DNA of 64,000 bases, taken from Anammoximicrobium sp964409865. Lineage in GTDB: Bacteria > Planctomycetota > Planctomycetia > Pirellulales > Pirellulaceae. Below, piece by piece: positions 61,158-64,000 of this stretch. The stretch is taken from assembly GCA_964409865.1 (NCBI GenBank), contig CAYPGE010000003.1, forward strand, positions 1 to 64,000. Direction: 5' to 3'. Both the position numbers and the translations under genes were made by a program. The notes below the pieces were generated by a model. The model made no database searches and was not told the origin of the DNA. It saw only the letters and a program-made list of their open reading frames with translations. Each line of letters begins with the position of its first letter. Position 1 is the first letter of the stretch.

Positions 61158-63176
61158 ATGTTAGTTTCCTGGAATTGGCTCCAAGACTACGTGTCGTTGA
61201 AGATGTCGCACGACGAATTCGTCGAGCGGCTGTCGATGGCCGGACTGAACCACGAAGACAGCCGGACGGTCGGAGACGATCTGCAGATCGACCTGGAGAT
61301 CACCAGCAATCGCCCGGACTGCCTGGGGCATATCGGCGTGGCTCGGGAGGTTTCCGTCCTGTGGCAAACGGGGCTCCGCGTGCCGCCGCCTCAGCCCGCC
61401 GAGAGCGGCCCGCCCGTGGCCGAGTTGACGAAGGTCGCCATCGCGTGCCCGCAACTGTGCTTCCGCTACACGGCCCGCGTGCTGCAGGGCGTGCGGATCG
61501 CGCCCAGTCCGCAGTGGATGGTGGACCGGCTGGCGACGATCGGGATTCCGGCGATCAACAACGTGGTGGACGTCACCAACTATGTGATGCTGGAATGCGG
61601 ACAGCCGCTGCACGCCTTCGATTTTGCCAAGTTGGCGGGGCCGGAGATCATCGTGCGCGAGGCGCAGAGCGGCGAGCTGTTCGAGGCCATCAACCACAAG
61701 ACGTACCCGCTGGAGCCGGGCATGTGCGTGATCGCCGACGCCGAACGAGCGGTGGCCCTGGGCGGCGTCATGGGCGGGGCGCGGACCGAAGTGTCGGACG
61801 ACACCACAGACGTGCTGATCGAGGCGGCGGATTTCGCGCCGCTGTCGATTCGGACCACGGCCCGCAAACTGATTCTGCACAGCCCCTCGTCCTACCGCTT
61901 CGAGCGCGGCGTGGATCCCCTCGGCGTCGATTGGGCCAGCCGCCGCTGTTGCGAGTTGATTCTGCAACTGGGCGGCGGACGTTTGGCCCAGGGCGTGATC
62001 TCGGTCGGGCAAGAAATCCCCGTCCGCGAGCCGATCGTGCTGCGGCTGTCGCAACTGCCGCGCGTGCTCGGGATCGAAATTCCGGCGGACGAAGTGCAGC
62101 GGATTCTGGCTGCCCTGGGGTGCCAGGGGGCGTCACACGACGCGGCGTCGGTGACCGTGGTTCCGCCCAACTGGCGGCGCGATCTGACGCGCGAGATCGA
62201 CCTGGTCGAGGAAGTCGCCCGCGTGTACGGCTACGACCGCATTCCCGAGGACGTCGGCGTGCCGATGGCCCCCTCGCACCGCAGCGACGAAGACCGCGTG
62301 CTGGGCAAAGTGCGGCAGGTGCTGCTGTGCGCGGGCTTTGACGAGGCGATGACGGCCAGCGTGGTGTCCGAGGAGTCGGCCGCCGCCCTCAGCCCCTGGA
62401 CGGCCGCCGCCGCCTTGCAGACCAGCACGCCGATGCTCAAGGGCGCCGACCGGTTGCGGCGGAGCTTGATCCCCAGTCTGCTGGAAGCGCGGCGCGTGAA
62501 CGAATCGCTGGGCAATCCGGTCATCGAGTTGTTCGAGACCGCCCGCGTGTACCTGCCGGCCGCGGGCGGCCTGCCGGGCGAACAATGGACGCTGGGCATC
62601 GTTTCCGGAGGCGACTACTACCGGCTCAAGGGCGTCGTCGAAGCCGTGCTCGCCGCCCTGCGGCCGGGCACGCGACTGGAAGCCGTCGATACCCGGCAAC
62701 CCTTGCTGGATTCCGTCAAGTCGTCCGAGTTCCGCGTGCAAGGCCAATGTTTGGGCTACATCGGCGAATTGTCCGCCGACGGCTTGCAGCAAGCCGGCTT
62801 GCGGTCGCCGGCCACGGTGGCCGAAATCCGCATGCCGGTGCTGGTCGAGCTGGCCGACTTGATTCCCAGGTATGCCGAGCAGAGCCCTTATCCGGCGATC
62901 GAGCGCGACTTGAACCTGATCGTCGACGAATCCGTGCGCTGGGCGAGCCTGGCGGAAACGGTCCAGCGAGCGGTGGGCGAGTGCCTGGAAAGCGTCCGCT
63001 ACCAAGAGATCTATCGGGACCCGAAAAAAGACGGCGCCGGCAAGAAACGCCTGCTGTTTTCCATCACGCTGCGCTCCCGCCAGCGGACGCTGACGAACGA
63101 ACAGGCCGACCAGATCCGGCAGCAGGTCGTCGATGCCTGCCACCAGTCCCACGGGGCGGTCTTGTTAGGGGCTTGA
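61158..63176 (+). CDS. pheT: Phenylalanine--tRNA ligase beta subunit, short form
   Basis: A 672-aa protein, against about 790-800 aa in most bacteria. The N-terminal B1 segment (VSWNWLQDYVSLKMSHDEFVERLSMAGL) runs straight into LEITSNRPDCLGHIGVAREV, so the EMAP/OB-fold tRNA-binding insertion normally at about 40-150 is missing. The B3/B4 editing region (PAINNVVDVTNYVMLECGQPLHAFD), the B5 domain (LRLSQLPRVLGIEIPADEVQRIL), the catalytic-like core and the C-terminal FDX-ACB anticodon-binding domain (YPAIERDLNLIVDE) are intact. The reading frame shows no damage, so this looks like a genuine domain loss. The stop overlaps the convergent gene by 12 bp. Confidence 0.95.
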   Translation: MLVSWNWLQDYVSLKMSHDEFVERLSMAGLNHEDSRTVGDDLQIDLEITSNRPDCLGHIGVAREVSVLWQTGLRVPPPQPAESGPPVAELTKVAIACPQLCFRYTARVLQGVRIAPSPQWMVDRLATIGIPAINNVVDVTNYVMLECGQPLHAFDFAKLAGPEIIVREAQSGELFEAINHKTYPLEPGMCVIADAERAVALGGVMGGARTEVSDDTTDVLIEAADFAPLSIRTTARKLILHSPSSYRFERGVDPLGVDWASRRCCELILQLGGGRLAQGVISVGQEIPVREPIVLRLSQLPRVLGIEIPADEVQRILAALGCQGASHDAASVTVVPPNWRRDLTREIDLVEEVARVYGYDRIPEDVGVPMAPSHRSDEDRVLGKVRQVLLCAGFDEAMTASVVSEESAAALSPWTAAAALQTSTPMLKGADRLRRSLIPSLLEARRVNESLGNPVIELFETARVYLPAAGGLPGEQWTLGIVSGGDYYRLKGVVEAVLAALRPGTRLEAVDTRQPLLDSVKSSEFRVQGQCLGYIGELSADGLQQAGLRSPATVAEIRMPVLVELADLIPRYAEQSPYPAIERDLNLIVDESVRWASLAETVQRAVGECLESVRYQEIYRDPKKDGAGKKRLLFSITLRSRQRTLTNEQADQIRQQVVDACHQSHGAVLLGA

Positions 63177-64000
63177 CGGCGGCACGACGTGGGCCCGGAT
63201 GCACTCGGCTAGGGCGACCGCGTCGGCGGTGGCCAGTCGCTTCAGCACGCACTCCCAGCGGAACGCGAAGCTGCCTCCCGGATCGCGCGGCCGATGTCGG
63301 AACAGCGTGTCGAAGGCTCTCGGCCGGAGCCGGTATTCTTCCTGAACGTGTTGAAAGCTGCGGATGAACGAGGAGAGATAGGTTTCCACAAAGGCCTTGT
63401 GATCGGGCAGGAACTTGGCTCGTTTGTTCACGGGATCCGCGTACTCGGCGGCGGAACGGGTCAGGTCCGCGCGAAAATCGGCAAACGAGCCCGTGTGGTG
63501 GGTGACGATCAGTTCGCTCGGAAACCCGTCCTTGTCCTCGACAATCACCTCGTCGCCGTCGTCGAAGAAGACATGACCGTCGTCCCCGCAGCGCCCGACG
63601 ATCATGTTCGGGGCGGCGGCGCGCCCCAACAACTCCGCGAACCGCAGCGCGTATTCCTCTTGCCGAAGCCGCTCGACGGGCAACTTGTCCGTGGCGGTCC
63701 CGCGCGCATAGTCGCGTTCAAAGTAGGGTGTCCAGATGGGCCTGTCGCGCCCCTCCGAATTCTTGCCGCGATACGCTTCCCGGATCTTGCCGGTGACCAG
63801 GACGCCGGGAAGATTCATCGTCAGCCGGCGGCAGCCCAGTCGCCGATCCAGGACATAGTCCGTGTAATCTTCGGACCCGATCATCGCGTCCAGCAGCGAT
63901 TGGCCGTGGTCCAGGCGATCGCAGACGTCCCACTTCTGGAGTCGGATGATCTTGATGATCTCTTGCTGGCTGCCCTCTTGTTTCAATTCCACGACATACA
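63165..64000 (-). CDS. Unrecognised protein, 5' end outside the window
   Basis: The frame stays open to the window edge (codons before the GTG at 63992 are sense), so at least 278 residues are seen and the start is missing. The visible part has no signal peptide or membrane helix. Notable segments are IIKIIRLQKWDVCDRLDHGQ, RRLGCRRLTMNLPGVLVTGK, YARGTATDKLPVERLRQEEYA, MIVGRCGDDGHVFFDDGDEV and ELIVTHHTGSFADF. The acidic VFFDDGDEVIVED followed by THHTGS could be a metal or nucleotide site, but no family is recognised. It is convergent with pheT. Confidence 0.6.
   Translation of the reverse strand, partial: YVVELKQEGSQQEIIKIIRLQKWDVCDRLDHGQSLLDAMIGSEDYTDYVLDRRLGCRRLTMNLPGVLVTGKIREAYRGKNSEGRDRPIWTPYFERDYARGTATDKLPVERLRQEEYALRFAELLGRAAAPNMIVGRCGDDGHVFFDDGDEVIVEDKDGFPSELIVTHHTGSFADFRADLTRSAAEYADPVNKRAKFLPDHKAFVETYLSSFIRSFQHVQEEYRLRPRAFDTLFRHRPRDPGGSFAFRWECVLKRLATADAVALAECIRAHVVPPSSP

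Noticed and set aside
62133..63152. 339-codon minus-strand frame opposite pheT
   Set aside because: Shadow of an unmistakable PheT coding frame.

Overview
The window is GC-rich DNA from a bacterium of the phylum Planctomycetota, probably a Pirellulales-type genome. Five of the large exported proteins carry the planctomycete-type N-terminal motif (EPLEDRRLLA and variants such as LEPLERREVLSG, LEHLEERRLLNAD and MEALEARLPLALA). Other typical signs are a BBP7-type outer-membrane protein, dockerin and SdrD-like repeat proteins, zinc-ribbon plus TPR proteins, a secreted GH29 fucosidase and a short PheT. No rRNA, CRISPR array, insertion sequence or prophage is evident. One tRNA-Pro(CGG) is present. 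A run of exactly 100 N lies at 25034-25133.

Layout. 0-7.5 kb: a tRNA-Pro beside short palindromic repeats, a secreted App1-like phosphatase, a small membrane protein, a secreted M28 peptidase, and a DUF58/transglutaminase pair whose usual MoxR partner is not in the window. 7.6-39.7 kb: a surface-protein island with a 3628-aa Calx-beta giant (25 tandem repeats), a 533-aa LEPLE-motif protein, a roughly 3890-aa SdrD/DUF11/GEVED/dockerin giant, a 467-aa protein with a cohesin-like N-terminus and a dockerin, a BBP7 beta-barrel, and a 1216-aa SdrD-repeat protein. 39.9-44.6 kb: a PilT-like ATPase followed 1 bp later by a phospholipase-C-like protein, then hflK-hflC. 44.6-48.2 kb: a 978-aa TPR protein with an N-terminal zinc ribbon, transcribed divergently from an 89-aa secreted peptide. 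48.2-54 kb: a solitary type-ISP-like adenine methyltransferase, a Tat-exported amidohydrolase and purH. 54-59 kb: a PQQ-propeller protein and a zinc-ribbon membrane protein that share a DPFG motif, then an alpha-L-fucosidase. 59.3-63.2 kb: rpmI-rplT-pheS-pheT without infC, with a large perfect inverted repeat between pheS and pheT. The end holds an unrecognised gene cut by the window edge.

The most interesting part is the 32-kb surface island. It puts three candidate cohesin-like N-terminal modules, two C-terminal dockerins, two megadalton-class repeat scaffolds and an outer-membrane barrel side by side, with no carbohydrate-active enzyme among them. This could be a non-cellulosomal cohesin-dockerin surface assembly; that is inference. 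Tandem repeats are strongly homogenised at DNA level (354-bp, 369/339-bp, 378-bp and 60-bp periods), and the assembly gap falls inside one of them. Promoters with a TAGACT or TATAAT -10 box can be read for a few genes; the clearest is TTGACA-17-TAGACT at 55893-55921.
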